The position numbers and the translations under genes are program-made. Shown piece by piece: positions 33,936 through 46,312 of a stretch of 64,000 nucleotides of DNA. The notes under the pieces are model-generated. The model was not told the DNA's origin, made no database searches, and was given only the letters and a program-made list of their open reading frames with translations. The stretch is taken from NCBI GenBank assembly GCA_002633025.1, contig NMRB01000005.1, forward strand, positions 757,082 to 821,081, written 5' to 3'. Positions within the stretch are counted from its first letter, which is position 1. The number at the start of each line of letters is the position of its first letter. This DNA is from Notospermus geniculatus (Eukaryota; Nemertea; Pilidiophora; Heteronemertea; Lineidae).

Positions 33936-35433
33936 TTAAATTTGTGTATCAGAGTCACCTGTTGGAAAGAATGTAAACTAAATGTATCTTCTTGTCTTAA
34001 TTTCATTGGTCTTGCGTGTATGCAAATTCAGGTTAGCCTATCAGAATTGTCTATAAAGTCATGTGCCTAGTTACAACATCGCTACAGTTCCATATTTAAA
34101 GCCAGACACTATAGACAGATGGGTTATAATCGACGAGCATAGTCTCGGTCACCCAGCCGCTGTTTCGAATCTGGGGAACCGTAGCAGTACTGTGTGGCTG
34201 GCTGCGCAAGACTACACACAGCATTGGGGATTCCCAAAACCTCGATGCAGGATAATGCTATAATATGTGGTTCTATACACTACGCACGCCTGTAGATGAG
34301 GTTGCACTATTATTTCGGCCGAACTGGCGAGTGAGTAGCGGTGCATAGTGTGCGGCTTTAAGTCGCCACGCCTAGGACTGCGTGCCGCTCTCCACAGTTG
34401 TATCCGACACTTGTAGATCCCATGACGCACACCCCACTCATAATTTTGAGAGCAAAGTTCAAAAGTTGTAAGATTTACGAAATAAAAGTCAAAGATAATA
34501 TCGAACTCAAGGATTTATTCGAATCTGTGTTACGAAACCTGGAGGAATATTACACTTTGGTGTGAGTGTAGGTGGCAGCACAAGTCAAAATAATGAATCT
34601 AACAACATATCTGTGCTTTTTAAATTCTTTTTGCAAAAAACTTTGATCTGATCCAAAATATTTTGAAAATTTGGGTATATTCTTGGGTATATTTTGACGG
34701 TTTCCCATCAACCAATCAAATGCGTTAAATCCAAAGCTGATGCCAGGGTGGTCCGAGGTTGCAGTGAAACCAATATGTCCTCACCTGACAAGCATGGTTC
34801 TTCCTGCCTTCGTGGCGCATCTCCATGCGTGTGCGCAACACTTGACTTCTCTCCAGCAACTGACTTCTTACTAATACCAAATTTAAATTTGTCATTCATC
34901 ATTTATTATATAGAAGGTAGTTTTGGATCTTGGCCGAACTGCGGAGGAGCGCGGAGCACTACACCGCCAACCAGCATTTAACAGTGCTCTGGGCAACATC
35001 ATCTCTGCATGCCATGCCTTGAGAGCAGCCAAGGCCATCAGGAACAGTGGCTAACCCTTTTCTCACATTGGCCACCCCAACTGCTGTACAGTGATAGATA
35101 TCTACCAAGGCAACGGTGGTGGTCAATGTGTTTAGACAAAGCACATTTCATTCCTCATCAGATTAAAAACAGCTTCATGTTTCTCGACGACCCAATATTT
35201 CACAATTTTCACATACACCATTTAATTCAGCAATTCATTGATACAAGTTTTCTTCATCCACTATTGAAGACCAAAGGTGCTTTTGTTTTTGTCTGATAAA
35301 ATACTCATCCTGACAACTTACACAATCTCATCCCTCCAAAATTCAGTGCACCAATCTTCCTAAAATTTTTAAAATTTGGTTTTTGACGCTACTTCGTCAC
35401 TTACAAAATACAACAAAAATCGTAACTTCAGCA

Positions 35434-35648
35434 ACTGTATACGCAACTATTTTCGCGGGATAATATTTCACAAATTGAACATTTTTTTCTGTTTCGCGTG
35501 GATTAATGTTTGCCTCAAGGAGAGGAAAGGGAACTGACTGAATTGTTGGGGAAAACTTATGCGCCTATTAATATTTGCGGCGAAATTTTGATTTTGCGAT
35601 GTTCGCGAGAATTTTTACACACGCGAAAATATTTGCATTATACTGTAA
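35434..35648. mobile_element. Inverted-repeat element, TATTTTCGCG type
   Basis: The left portion CTGTATACGCAACTATTTTCGCG is approximately mirrored on the right by CGCGAAAATATTTGCATTATACTG. The interior has alternating CGCG and A/T tracts like the elements at 33043 and 46904. The arms are imperfect, so exact borders are uncertain. Confidence 0.6.
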
Positions 35649-35965
35649 ACTACAAGGAGAATTAAGCCATGTTACCCTGAGCTGGGATCAAACAGGCTAC
35701 CATGCCATTCCCTTTGAATCAAACACCTTTGTTCCTTAACAGGGAGAGAAATAAAACCCAGAACTATAGCTATCTATTGTGTATAAATAAATGAATGAAA
35801 GTATGGTCCATGAGTCAGCATCTCCAAGATCGTGACATGAATCTTCCTACACCTTTTGGAATTCACATGCAAGTCCCATCTGTAGATTGGCAGACACTCT
35901 CTCCCCACTTGAACATGAAGATGAGTCTTGTATCAATGTATAGAAAATGTTTATCATCCTTTTCG

Positions 35966-38925
35966 TCATTTCTTGGCTTTCTCAGCTTCTCTCATTTTCT
36001 GAAATTAAAGAAGAGAACTGATATCCAATGGCAAAAAATAGTGCCAATGGCACAATGCCCGCTTGGTTAATTTGGAATCGTGGCGCCTGGATCTTGAGGT
36101 CATATGATTAGATGTACATCCTACGGTTCAAATTCAAGCATTCTCGCTCAAATCGTTTGTGTGAAATAGGCCTTTTTCATTTTTCACAAAACGCCCCCTA
36201 GTGGCCATAGTAGGAGTCGCAGCACGCCCAAAATTGAACTTGGCCTAGATCTTGGGGCCATATATACCGCTACACATATGCAATATGAAAAAGATCCGTC
36301 AAAAACTAAAGACGCTAGAGCGCAGACAAGGCAAAGCCCAACTATTGGCCAATTTTTCGTTATTTGACCTATTTTCCCATCAAAATTAGGTTAAATCAAA
36401 AACCCATTATATATATGATGTAACATGAGTAGATGTACCTACGATTCCACTTTGAGCATTCTAGCTCAAATCGTTGGCGTAAAATAGCCATTTTTCATTT
36501 GTTCACAAAATGCCCCCTGGTGGTCATAATAGGAGTCGCAGCACGCCCAAAATCGAACTTGGCCTAGATCTTGGGGCCATATATACACATATGCAATATG
36601 AAAAAGATCCGTCAAAAACTGAAGACGCTAGAGCGCAGACAAGGCAAAGCCCAAATATCGGCCAATTTTTTGTTATTTGACCTATTTGCCCATCAAAATT
36701 AGGTTAAATCAAAAACCCGTTGTATATATCATGTAACATGATTAGATGTACCTACGATTCAAATTTAAGCACTCTAGCTCAAATCATTTGCGTAAAATAG
36801 CCATCTCTCATTTTTCACAAAACGCCCCCTAGTGGCCATAATAGGAGTCGCAGCACGCCCAAAATCGAACTTGGCCTAGACACACATATGCAATATGAAA
36901 ATGATCCGTCAAAAACTGAAGGCGCTAGAGTGCAGACAAGGCCAAATGTTACGCACCCACGCACGCACGACAGACCACCACTAAGGCATCTAAGCACAGC
37001 ATAAGCCCTTTTGGCCTTCGGCCAAGCGGGCTAAAAATGTTTCCCATCAAATGACAGGCGAGCCAACACACAGATAGAACACCTGGCCTGTCTGACACCA
37101 AGTTTTGAGATAACACAGAGCTGATCTTCACTCCAGAGTCAACTTGCAGCAGAAGTGAAGCCCATCATGATATATTACCCTCTCTTCCTCCTTTCGTTTT
37201 GCCTCATCCTCCCTCTGTTTTCGTATAATTGCAAGACGTGCCAAATCAGATCTGGCTTGGTCTGTTTTTCCTTGCATGTGTAATTTTTCAAAATGTTGTT
37301 TTGCTCTTTCTTTTTCTAAAGCCTCACTGAAGAAAAGAAGATAAAGGAAACTTGTAAGTGTAAAGCTGTGGACACATTTGGCATAACCAGATTCCTTGCG
37401 AAAACATTGTCTACTCCTGAGATACTCCAGTAAATGGAACCTGAACACAACAGGCCTTGTCTTTTAAAAGGAGCTAAAAAGTGCATGCGCCTTGCAAACA
37501 ACGAGGCACATGCACTTTTTAGCTCGCCTTGAAAGACAAGGCCTGAGACAAGTCTTTCTGTAACTTACCGTTCTCTTCTACTAAGTTCAGGTTTTGCATC
37601 AGCATCTGTCAAATCTGTAACTTTTTTCGCTTTCTGCTTCACGAGGTTAGGATTTTCAATTTCTATCAAATGGCTCACCCCTTTATGTTTCTCCTCCTGC
37701 AATGTTAGAATTATCATCATGATTTTACTGAATACTGATGATCTCATCACACAAATGTGCCCTGAAAAACACAATGCTGATATGACGTGGAAGGAGTGAG
37801 CAACAAAAATAAGTCACAAAGAATCATACCTGTTCTTCTTCACTGTCAGTTTCTTCTTCACTACTAGACGGAAGATCACCTGGTTGAGGTCGCGCACGTG
37901 GTTGTTCGCTTGTAGCACCTTCGTCGCTTTCCTCCTCAGAGTCATCTGACTCACCTGTCTGAAACCAAATGAAAGTGACATGGTGAAACAATAGTGTGAA
38001 ATGACAATGCTACAAAGCAAATGAATTAAGGACTTTGAAATTCATGTTCAGCTCTGAGCATGTACACCTGATGGCAGCTAGTAAAGAATTTTGGTGTCCC
38101 ACCTTAGTCTGACTTTTATACCTCCATGGTCTGACTATCTGACTTACCCTAAATTTTTTCCATGCCTTTTCCTTCTGTAATTTTTGGCGTTCTGCCTCTT
38201 CCTGTTCTGGTGATGTGAACACACGCCGACGACCTTTATGGCTTCCCCCTCCTCTACCTCCTCCTCCTCTGCCTCGACCTGCAATCAATCACACTTTAGA
38301 AATGCATAGGCCTTGTCTTCTGAAGTGAGTGAAAAACTGCTTGCCTGAGAACAATAGAAAACTCTTGTTTTGTTCTCAGCACTCAGGCGAGCAGTTTTTC
38401 GCACTCACCTAGGCCTAGGCCTACCTCAAAACACAAGGAATAGACCCCTTGCGCTTGTCCGTACAGGGTGTAAACAATAGCCTCGCCCCAGGCGAAAATG
38501 CAGAGAATGTGCAGTGAGCCGTTGTACATCGTTCGTGTTTTCACCTGGGGCGAGGCTATTGTTTACACCCTGGACGGACAAGCGCAAGGGGTCTATGGAC
38601 ACTTCTATGGAATCGCCCAGTCGGCCTATTTAAGTTACGCATGGTAGCCCTATGGTGTTCATACTGAGAATTAGGGGCTGCTAAATCAGTGAACATTTTC
38701 CGCTTTCAGTTTCACGTCGATTGTCCGAGAATAGATACGTTCGACAATCGACAATGCATTTCAATGTACATGATTGATGTACACGCGCTATGGCAAAAAA
38801 TGTGATCGCAAAAAATGGCAAATTCGGTCACAATACGACCCATGGAATCCATTATTTCCTAGAAACGCACTCAGATTGATTAAATATATACTATTAACTA
38901 CTCTTATGTACTCACCTTTTGGCAT
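35966..38925 (-). CDS. PDAP1: PDAP1 (28 kDa heat- and acid-stable phosphoprotein)
   Basis: Six exons on the minus strand: 38916-38925 (MPKG), 38148-38278, 37830-37958, 37569-37696, 37179-37326 and 35966-35998. They total 579 nt (192 residues), against about 181 in vertebrates, with consistent phases. Regions in order: Arg/Gly-rich start ([18 protein letters not shown]), a helical KAWKKFR segment, an acidic Ser/Glu tract ([10 protein letters not shown]), the conserved core ([20 protein letters not shown], then [20 protein letters not shown]), and a basic coiled tail ending [14 protein letters not shown]. The family was described as PDGF-A-associated, casein-kinase-2 phosphorylated and RNA-associated; its role is poorly defined. 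The last exon is only 11 codons. Without it, read-through past 37179 gives an unlikely tail, so I prefer the spliced end. Confidence 0.9.
36057..37031. mobile_element. Element with three 310-320 bp internal repeats in PDAP1 intron 5
   Basis: The ends are short inverted repeats (GCCCGCTTGG on the left, CCAAGCGGGC on the right), and the right end also forms a TTGGCC-TTC-GGCCAA hairpin. Between them are three tandem copies: AGATGTAC anchors lie at about 36110, 36431 and 36744. Each copy contains GTAGGAGTCGCAGCACGCCC-like sequence, and the later copies are progressively shortened. A relic with the same right end lies at 57298-57408. The element could be Helitron-related or another non-autonomous type; I cannot decide. 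Confidence 0.75.
37452..37544. repeat. Hairpin element in PDAP1 intron 4
   Basis: The left arm AGGCCTTGTCTTTTAAAAGG, then AGCTAAAAAGTGCATG, is mirrored by CATGCACTTTTTAGCT, then CTTGAAAGACAAGGCCT. The element shares its terminal AGGCCTTGTCTT with the hairpin at 38308-38415, so both belong to one family. Confidence 0.85.
38308..38415. repeat. Hairpin element 1 in PDAP1 intron 1
   Basis: The left arm (AGGCCTTGTCTT, then TGAGTGAAAAACTGCTTGCC and TGAGAACAA) is mirrored by TTGTTCTCAG, then CAGGCGAGCAGTTTTTCGCA and CTCACCTAGGCCT. It belongs to the same family as 37452-37544. Confidence 0.85.
38441..38595. repeat. Hairpin element 2 in PDAP1 intron 1 (58-bp arms)
   Basis: TAGACCCCTTGCGCTTGTCC at the left end is matched by GGACAAGCGCAAGGGGTCTA at the right end. 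The arms continue through GGGTGTAAACAATAGCCTCG and CCCCAGG. The arms are almost identical, so the insertion or its correction is recent. Confidence 0.9.
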
Positions 38926-39039
38926 TTTGAAACTTAGTGAAGCAATAAAATAAACGCGATTATTGTGCAAGCTCGTTGCAAAATGGAATATCTCAATTGA
39001 ATTCACACGTCAATGACGTCATCAGTGTAGAGCAACATA

Positions 39040-39603
39040 NNNNNNNNNNNNNNNNNNNNNNNNNNNNNNNNNNNNNNNNNNNNNNNNNNNNNNNNNNNNN
39101 NNNNNNNNNNNNNNNNNNNNNNNNNNNNNNNNNNNNNNNNNNNNNNNNNNNNNNNNNNNNNNNNNNNNNNNNNNNNNNNNNNNNNNNNNNNNNNNNNNNN
39201 NNNNNNNNNNNNNNNNNNNNNNNNNNNNNNNNNNNNNNNNNNNNNNNNNNNNNNNNNNNNNNNNNNNNNNNNNNNNNNNNNNNNNNNNNNNNNNNNNNNN
39301 NNNNNNNNNNNNNNNNNNNNNNNNNNNNNNNNNNNNNNNNNNNNNNNNNNNNNNNNNNNNNNNNNNNNNNNNNNNNNNNNNNNNNNNNNNNNNNNNNNNN
39401 NNNNNNNNNNNNNNNNNNNNNNNNNNNNNNNNNNNNNNNNNNNNNNNNNNNNNNNNNNNNNNNNNNNNNNNNNNNNNNNNNNNNNNNNNNNNNNNNNNNN
39501 NNNNNNNNNNNNNNNNNNNNNNNNNNNNNNNNNNNNNNNNNNNNNNNNNNNNNNNNNNNNNNNNNNNNNNNNNNNNNNNNNNNNNNNNNNNNNNNNNNNN
39601 NNN
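39040..39603. other. Assembly gap (564 N)
   Basis: A run of N just upstream of PDAP1 exon 1. The PDAP1 promoter and 5' UTR may partly lie in the gap. Confidence 0.99.
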
Positions 39604-39705
39604 AACCATGAAGTTCATGGTTCACTTCATATTTTCCTGTGATTCCAAGAAAACCAAGAATTTAGTGATCTTTCCACTATGATGATTTCAAGTGAAATAT
39701 CATTA

Positions 39706-39866
39706 GTTAAAGCGGACTATTCGCGCTGTACATTCCACAGAACAGTTTCCGGAGCGGCCGCCGCAATGCATTTACCAGTTGTTGTTACGAATAAAACAGG
39801 TTGTTTTATTATTTTTGGTTCACTTTGGACAGACGCGAACAATCCGCTTAAAGCGGATTGTTCGCA
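39706..39866. mobile_element. MITE with TTAA-type ends and an adjacent inverted end
   Basis: The left end TTAAAGCGGACTATTCGCG is mirrored at about 39836-39853 by GCGAACAATCCGCTTAA. Directly next to it lies a further AAGCGGATTGTTCGC, so the right end is a perfect head-to-head pair. This suggests a small TTAA-flanked element and a partial second copy. Confidence 0.65.
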
Positions 39867-41216
39867 GTTGAATCTTTGAAATTTTCACCCATATGGCACA
39901 TTTGTCTTAGAAATATATATCATTATGTCTGCCTGCCACTGCCTGAACTCGAATCTACACATGTATCTACAAGGCGAACCAAGAAAAGTGAGAATTGATT
40001 CTACATAGCTGGATGAATGGTATGGAGTTGATCCTGCGACAAGGATACCTCTGTCTCACATGGTTGCAGATGAATGTCAATGATTCTTCATCTTAAAGGG
40101 AGAAACATGTTGGTCTGTATTTGTGTTCATGAGAACACCAGAACTAACCATCAGGAAATAGTTAAGTCCTATTTCAAATGAGAATTTGTCTCATCAAATC
40201 AAGCAAATGTTTGGATGTTTTTTTTGGTTTACCGTGTAGCTATGCTGCTTATTACAATGGCACCAGGTGTATCATACATGGAAAGCAACATAAAGCCTCG
40301 TGGCCTTTGCTCATGAACATAATGATAACTGACCCCTTCCTATGATTAGAAAATCATACAAATAATACAAAAAATCCATGAATCAAAAAACAAATTTTTT
40401 AATTGATCAAAATGAAAAATACTATAATTATTCTTATTTATCAATGACAGTTACATGTACATGAATGGTGGCTCAAAACAGCCGTAGCAATGACTATACA
40501 AATCCAGCAAAAAGACGTCAAGACAGCGCCATGTCCATGTGATTAAATGTTACTGAGTAGGAATTGTGGTCTTCTCTAACACAAAGTCGCTGTGGCTGCA
40601 GTTTACAAAGAGCCGGATACAAAACTTACGAAATGCACAAGCCCAAATTGAAATGAAATAGACTACAATTTACTACAGTCCAAGACTAAGAGGTCAAATT
40701 TCCGTTGACAGAAAGAATTCTTTGTTCTTCGTTAATGAACATGTTTTTGATCCACTATAAATTAGAGACCACCTGGAGTTCAGAAAGTCCCAAAGGTTAG
40801 GCCACATGCACTTAAAGCTTTGAGAGAATTATCAACAACATTAGCCATGTAGCAAATAAGCAAATATCTTGCCCTAGAAAAGTTACTATCACCAGAAAAA
40901 TATGGGGCTGAAAGAGAAGGCTCGTACCATTTTTAAAGTTTTTTATATCCCACCATCAATAAAATCTTTCTTGGGCGTGTTGATGATATAAGTTATATAT
41001 GAATAAAAGACCCCAACAATGGACTGCATGACAACACCTTATATGTACAAAAGGTATGTACTTTTTATATACAGTTGACAACAATAGTGCACTCCCTCCC
41101 CCATCTGGCAATCAAGAGTTTTGAAGTATCTGAACTGAAGCAAAAAATTCGCAAATTCCCCACAGGTGACCTCAAATACCTTATGCCATCTGCACCATGA
41201 CATGGTCTGATATTAG

Positions 41217-41335
41217 AAAGCAACATCTGTTCCTACAGATGTATCTGTTCCTACAGATGTATCTGTTCCTACAGATGTATCTGTTCATTCAGATGTATCT
41301 GTTCCTACAGATGTATCTGTTCCTAGAGATGTATT
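41217..41335. repeat. 18-bp tandem repeat
   Basis: About six units of TGTATCTGTTCCTACAGA. The 18-bp period keeps one frame, giving a spurious MYLFLQ hexapeptide repeat. Confidence 0.9.
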
Positions 41336-43002
41336 GCAAAAACAGCTGGCTTCACAAGGAACATGGCAGAATCAGGCAATTTGGGATTTGTCTTGATTGT
41401 TGGATGCTCAGATGGTATACAGGTACTGGTACGTATAAAAACATCCTAAATATTCTTATCCAAGTTTGGCACCCCCGCAGACAATTACGAGACACCAACC
41501 TGGGATATCAACTTGATACAAAGATAATGAATAGCAAATTCACAAAATGTCCCAGGGATCATTTATTTTGATAAACATACATGCAAAGCCAAGCAGGATG
41601 TCCAGATAGCAAGCTTTCTCTCGATAAGAACGACACAAAGTTTACAAAATGAACAGAGATCAAGAAATACAACAATGTCGCCATTTGGTGGTGCTGCTGC
41701 ATGATTAACAGTCATCAGAACTGTGTGTGTGATTGACAGCTGTCAGTCAGTGTGTTGCTTCACTAACCTCCGTCCATGAGGACTTTCACATTTCAGGCGG
41801 GCGGCCCGCGGCATTAGAATGAAATTCAAATTCTCTTTCAGGGCTGCTACCCGACATTACTCACTGTACCTCACGTTAACACACCCCTGGCATAACACTT
41901 TAATGGTTGTGGAGAAAGATGACTTTTGACTTCAAGTGACAGTCACCCGTCACAGTGTTACACCACCAATGGACGACAACATGTTGTATTGCCCAAGCAT
42001 CTTTTACTTGATGTAAAGAATATTTGAATCACGCAACAAACCCAGTTACGGTATGCCTATGGTATTAAAAAAGAGGTAGTGATCACTATCAATACACTAT
42101 AAACCATATGCTTTCACAAAAACAGACCATTGTAACATCATGCCTATCTAGCATAATTAGTAAAGTCGTCATTTTTTGAAATTTACAAAAAGGAACCTCT
42201 ATACCGATACCGGTATATAAAACCATACTACAAGCATATCATGTGTATTTCTTGTGTTGACATGCTCATAGAGCAATAGTCCAGATCAAGGCCTATTGTA
42301 CAAGTGCCTGTGTAGGCCTACAAGCAAGCCTACAGCAATGGCTAAAGAGAGAAAACATTAGCAAGTCTTGAACACAATTTATATCATTACAAATGCATGC
42401 TGTCTAACTGTCAAATTTACATACCGGTACCTAGATAAAACAATCTAATGTGATATTTCTTTATGTCATACTCTCTTCTTGTCTACAAAGCTTTGTGATA
42501 TATCTTTTTCAAATATTATTGAATGCACTATCCAAACTAATTGAACAACTGATTTGATTTCAGTTTTATTGACATGAGACCTCAAATAAACACAATTCAT
42601 AAACAAAGCAGTCAACATTTTGCCACAAATGACAAAATATGTGAAATATATGGTAAACCCAAGCCCTATGGTTTCCCAATGCTTCAACTGAATCATTGAT
42701 ATATTTCATATTCAATGTTTAAAATGTTAAAATACAATAAAATGATCTTCTCTAGATTATATCAATCTGTCTGCTGATTGAAAGCTTTACATATCATCAG
42801 AATATGAATTTGAACATGATGACATTAAATAGGCTACCCAATTATAACACACCCCAATTCGGCTCAGAGTCAGATGAGCACAGAGGCAGAATCTGCACGA
42901 AGGATGCCCAAAGCAGATTCTGACTGTCGAATAGACCATCTGACCTTACAGTTCAATAGACTATACAGTCTAAGCAATTAGACTGCCCAGTCTGTTCAGC
43001 TG

Positions 43003-44273
43003 GACCTCAGTCTATATAGCTGCACAGACCATCTGGCAGATCAAGCCACATGTTTCATTGCACAATTTACACAGCATCCTGAGGTAACCAGTGTTCCTTA
43101 GGACTCGCTCGCTACATCACCGTCACCGCTCACAAACATTTGTGAGCAGTGACGAAGGGAGCACTACGAACCAGTGATCTCCGTACCTCAGGATACTAAC
43201 ACTGATATCATCTACAAAGACATATTACTGTACATTTCAAAGCAAGGTGTTTACAAGTATATACAAAATCTCACTCGATGCAACCAGGATCTTATAAACT
43301 TTATAAAACACAAATCCTGTGGTGCACCAGGTGCTGTAGTCACAGTGATACAATAAGAAATTCACAAGGTAATAAGCCAACTCAGACCTTACGTAGCTGA
43401 CTAGGCCTACTCCCCAACAACAGGGCTTCAATCTTGATCAATCAGCAGCAGACACAATCTGGTACCAGAAGACAACACGTGGCAAAAGCATCCACTGACA
43501 TCACCATCCACTGCACTTATCGTAATCATTAGATGCCGCTGCCATCTATTGGTGAAGTGCTTGAACCAGTCTGTGCCTGTTTCTGAGTTTGGACTGCCCC
43601 TTTGAATGCTAGAGCAGGTAGTATGAATAAATCAGTGCATCTTCATTTCCCCAGCGTTAAATGACAATAACAGATCAAAGAAATCCTAAAGAACAAAGTT
43701 TCTTCAAACTTGGAAAGATACCTTAACATCCAGACTTCGTACAGAAGACCTGGCTTAATCATTCATTATAAATAAGCAAATATAAGTTATTTTGAAGCAG
43801 TATGAAGGGCCACAGCTCATGATAGGAGAGCTGGATAGTCTACCCTCTAGATAAAACACCGTAAAGAAAGTAGGCCTACTTCCCAGTGGGTCAGACCTCA
43901 GTGTTGAGGTACATCATTCCATCACTGCATCAGGGGAAATGAGATGCACCGAATAACACGACTGAGCAGCGGAAAAACTGCTCCACAGCATGAGGAAGTA
44001 AATCAGTACCCACTCACTTCTTATTTATAACACCACTCTTGAAATACAGTTACTCTACTCATCCTGACATCTTCTCCAGTGAATCTAAAACCACTGGTTT
44101 GTGAACTCGCTACATTCTATTTACAAATGTTTAACAAATTTGACATCATGCACGATGCTGGAAGTTTCCCAATGAAGGCTCAAGAATACAGTATAAGATG
44201 GCGACTGAAACATCTTTGTGCTATGTGGTAAAGCTGCAGATCAAATGATGCTGTTGCAGATGGGAATCGTCTG
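43003..44273. repeat. 1271-nt direct duplication, copy A
   Basis: This block is repeated at the same length in 44275-45545, with a single N between them at 44274. The copies differ by scattered substitutions only (for example GACCTCAG against GACATCAG at the start). Exact collinearity with no indel in length, meeting at a lone N, is what an unresolved contig overlap of two haplotypes looks like. Confidence 0.95.
43079..43197. repeat. Foldback element (also in the second duplicate copy)
   Basis: Ends ATCCTGAGGTA / TACCTCAGGAT are inverted, and the centre GCTCACAAACATTTGTGAGC is a perfect palindrome. Intermediate arms pair imperfectly (CAGTGTTC against GAACCAGTG). The second copy is at about 44349-44467. 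Confidence 0.75.
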
Positions 44274-44274
44274 N

Positions 44275-45545
44275 GACATCAGTCTATATAGCTGCACAGA
44301 CCATCTGGCACATCAAGCCACATGTTCCATTGCACAATTTACACAGCATCCTGAGGTAACCAGTGTTCCTTAGGACTCGCTCGCTACATCACCGTCACCG
44401 CTCACAAACATTTGTGAGCAGTGACGAAGGGAGCACTACGAACCACTGATCAGCGTACCTCAGGATACTAACACTGATATCATCTACAAAGACATATTAC
44501 TGTACATTTCAAAGAAAGGTGTTTACAAGTATATACAAAATCTCACTCGATGCAACCAGGATCTTATAAACTTTATAAAACACAAATCCTGTGGTGCACC
44601 AGGTGCTGTAGTCACAGTGATACAATAAGAAATTCACAAGGTAATAAGCCAACTCAGACCTTATGTAGCTGACTAGGCCTACTCCCCAACAACAGGGCTT
44701 CAATCTTGATCAATCAGCAGCAGACACAATCCGGTACCAGAAGACAACAGGTGGCAAAAGCATCCACTGACATCACCATCCACTGCACTTGTCATAATCA
44801 TTAGATGCCGCTGCCAGCTATTGGTGAAGTGCTTGAACCAGTCTGTGCCTGTTTCTAAGTTTGGACTGCCCCTTTGAATGCTAGAGCAAGTAGTATGAAT
44901 AAATCGGTGCATCTTCATTTCCCCAGCGTAAAATGACAATAACAGATCAAAGAAATCCTAAAGAACAAAGTTTCTTCAAACTTGGAAAGATACCTTAACA
45001 TCCAGACTTCGTACAGAAGATCCGGCTTAATCATTCATTATAAATAAGCAAATATAAGTTATTTTTAAGCAGTATGAAGGGCCACAGCTCATGATAGGAG
45101 AGCTGGATAGTCTACCCTCTAGATAAAACACCGTAAAGAAAGTAGGCCTACTTCCCAGTGGGTCAGACCTCAGTGTTGAGGTACATCATTCCATCACTGC
45201 ATCAGGGGAAATGAGATGCACCGAATAACACGACTGAGCAGCGGAAAAACTGCTCCACAGCATGAGGAAGTAAATCAGTACCCACTCACTTCTTATTTAT
45301 AACACCACTCTTGAAATACAGTTACTCTACTCATCCTGACATCTTCTCCAGTGAATCTAAAACCACTGGTTTGTGAACTCGCTACATTCTATTTACAAAT
45401 GTTTAACAAATTTGACATCATGCACGATGCTGGAAGTTTCCCAATGAAGGCTCAAGAATACAGTATAAGATGGCGACTGAAACATCTTTGTGCTATGTGG
45501 TAAAGCTGCAGATCAAACGATGCTGTTGCAGATGGGAACTGTCTG
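44275..45545. repeat. 1271-nt direct duplication, copy B
   Basis: Second member of the pair with 43003-44273. It includes the same internal hairpin (GCTCACAAACATTTGTGAGC centre, at about 43085-43196 in copy A). See the finding on a likely false duplication. Confidence 0.95.
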
Positions 45546-45781
45546 GTGAAGTCGGCCAGAACTCCACAGACACTCCACCTCCTCACGTCCTTGAAGCTGG
45601 ACATGCTGTCATACTGGCTTTTTCCAAGGCAATGTGCTTTGGTGCGAAAAGGCATAGGCCCTATGGCTGCATTGGGAGTATTTCGCCAGAAAGGTACAGG
45701 AACAGAATTTCCATCCCAGAAAGTTGTTCATAAGAATTCTAATCAAAACAGCAAGCATTCTTTGAGAAGGCCAGCAAGGAA

Positions 45782-46312
45782 TCAGTTCACCAATTCATTC
45801 ATTACACCAAACCTTTTTTTCTTCGTCTTGATTCCGCAGCATTCTCTGGCACATACTCCAGTTCTATTCACATCATAAAGGATAGTCATTAGTCCATTCG
45901 CATGCACAATTACGGTCACTCCACCATCTTGATGCCATGGATAATCTTCTCCATGAACGTCAGATGTCGTACTCATCCCTATTTCCACGGTAACCTGTGC
46001 ACTGTGTTTCATATCGCCTGCACTCGCTATAGAGCCTGCTGTGCACTGTCTGAGGGCCCACCGTACATCATCCATAGAGTTATAATGCATTGCCAACATA
46101 GCCGAATTGTACGATGTCTAGGCCCAAGAGCTCAATGCAGTGTCCTTAGAGGCATTATCTACCGAGTACATGTATGTATACACTGTCCACGTAGCCCCTG
46201 ATGCACTCTCTGTGTACCCAACACTGCATGTTAAAGAGCTTGCCACATATTCACCATACAGGGCTGGCAATGCACCGACTGTGGCGCCCCCATAGCACAC
46301 TCTATAGGTCAC
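45782..46312 (-). pseudogene. Open frame broken by two stops, continuous with the 46322-46426 exon frame
   Basis: On the minus strand the frame of the 46328-46426 exon continues for about 216 codons to a TGA-type end at 45782, interrupted only by TGA (46322-46324) and TAG (46118-46120). The translated parts are compositionally protein-like, with several Cys and Thr/Val-rich strands (VTYRVCYGGATVGALPALYG; HSAQVTVEIGMSTTSDVHG; DVNRTGVCARECCGIKTKKK). I do not recognise a family. It may be a decayed coding exon, or 3' UTR that happens to be open. Confidence 0.35.

Larger units (their letters stand above)
31750..35965. other. Convergent intergenic region between the ETNPPL-type gene and PDAP1
   Basis: The region contains the likely ETNPPL 3' UTR (a canonical AATAAA lies at 33435-33440), a short tandem repeat near 32140-32205, three small inverted-repeat elements (33043-33275, 33726-33935 and 35434-35648), and the PDAP1 3' end. 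No coding exon is supportable. Confidence 0.6.

Noticed and set aside
38976-39625. Long ORFs across the second gap
   Set aside because: Almost entirely N; the flanking residues show nothing.
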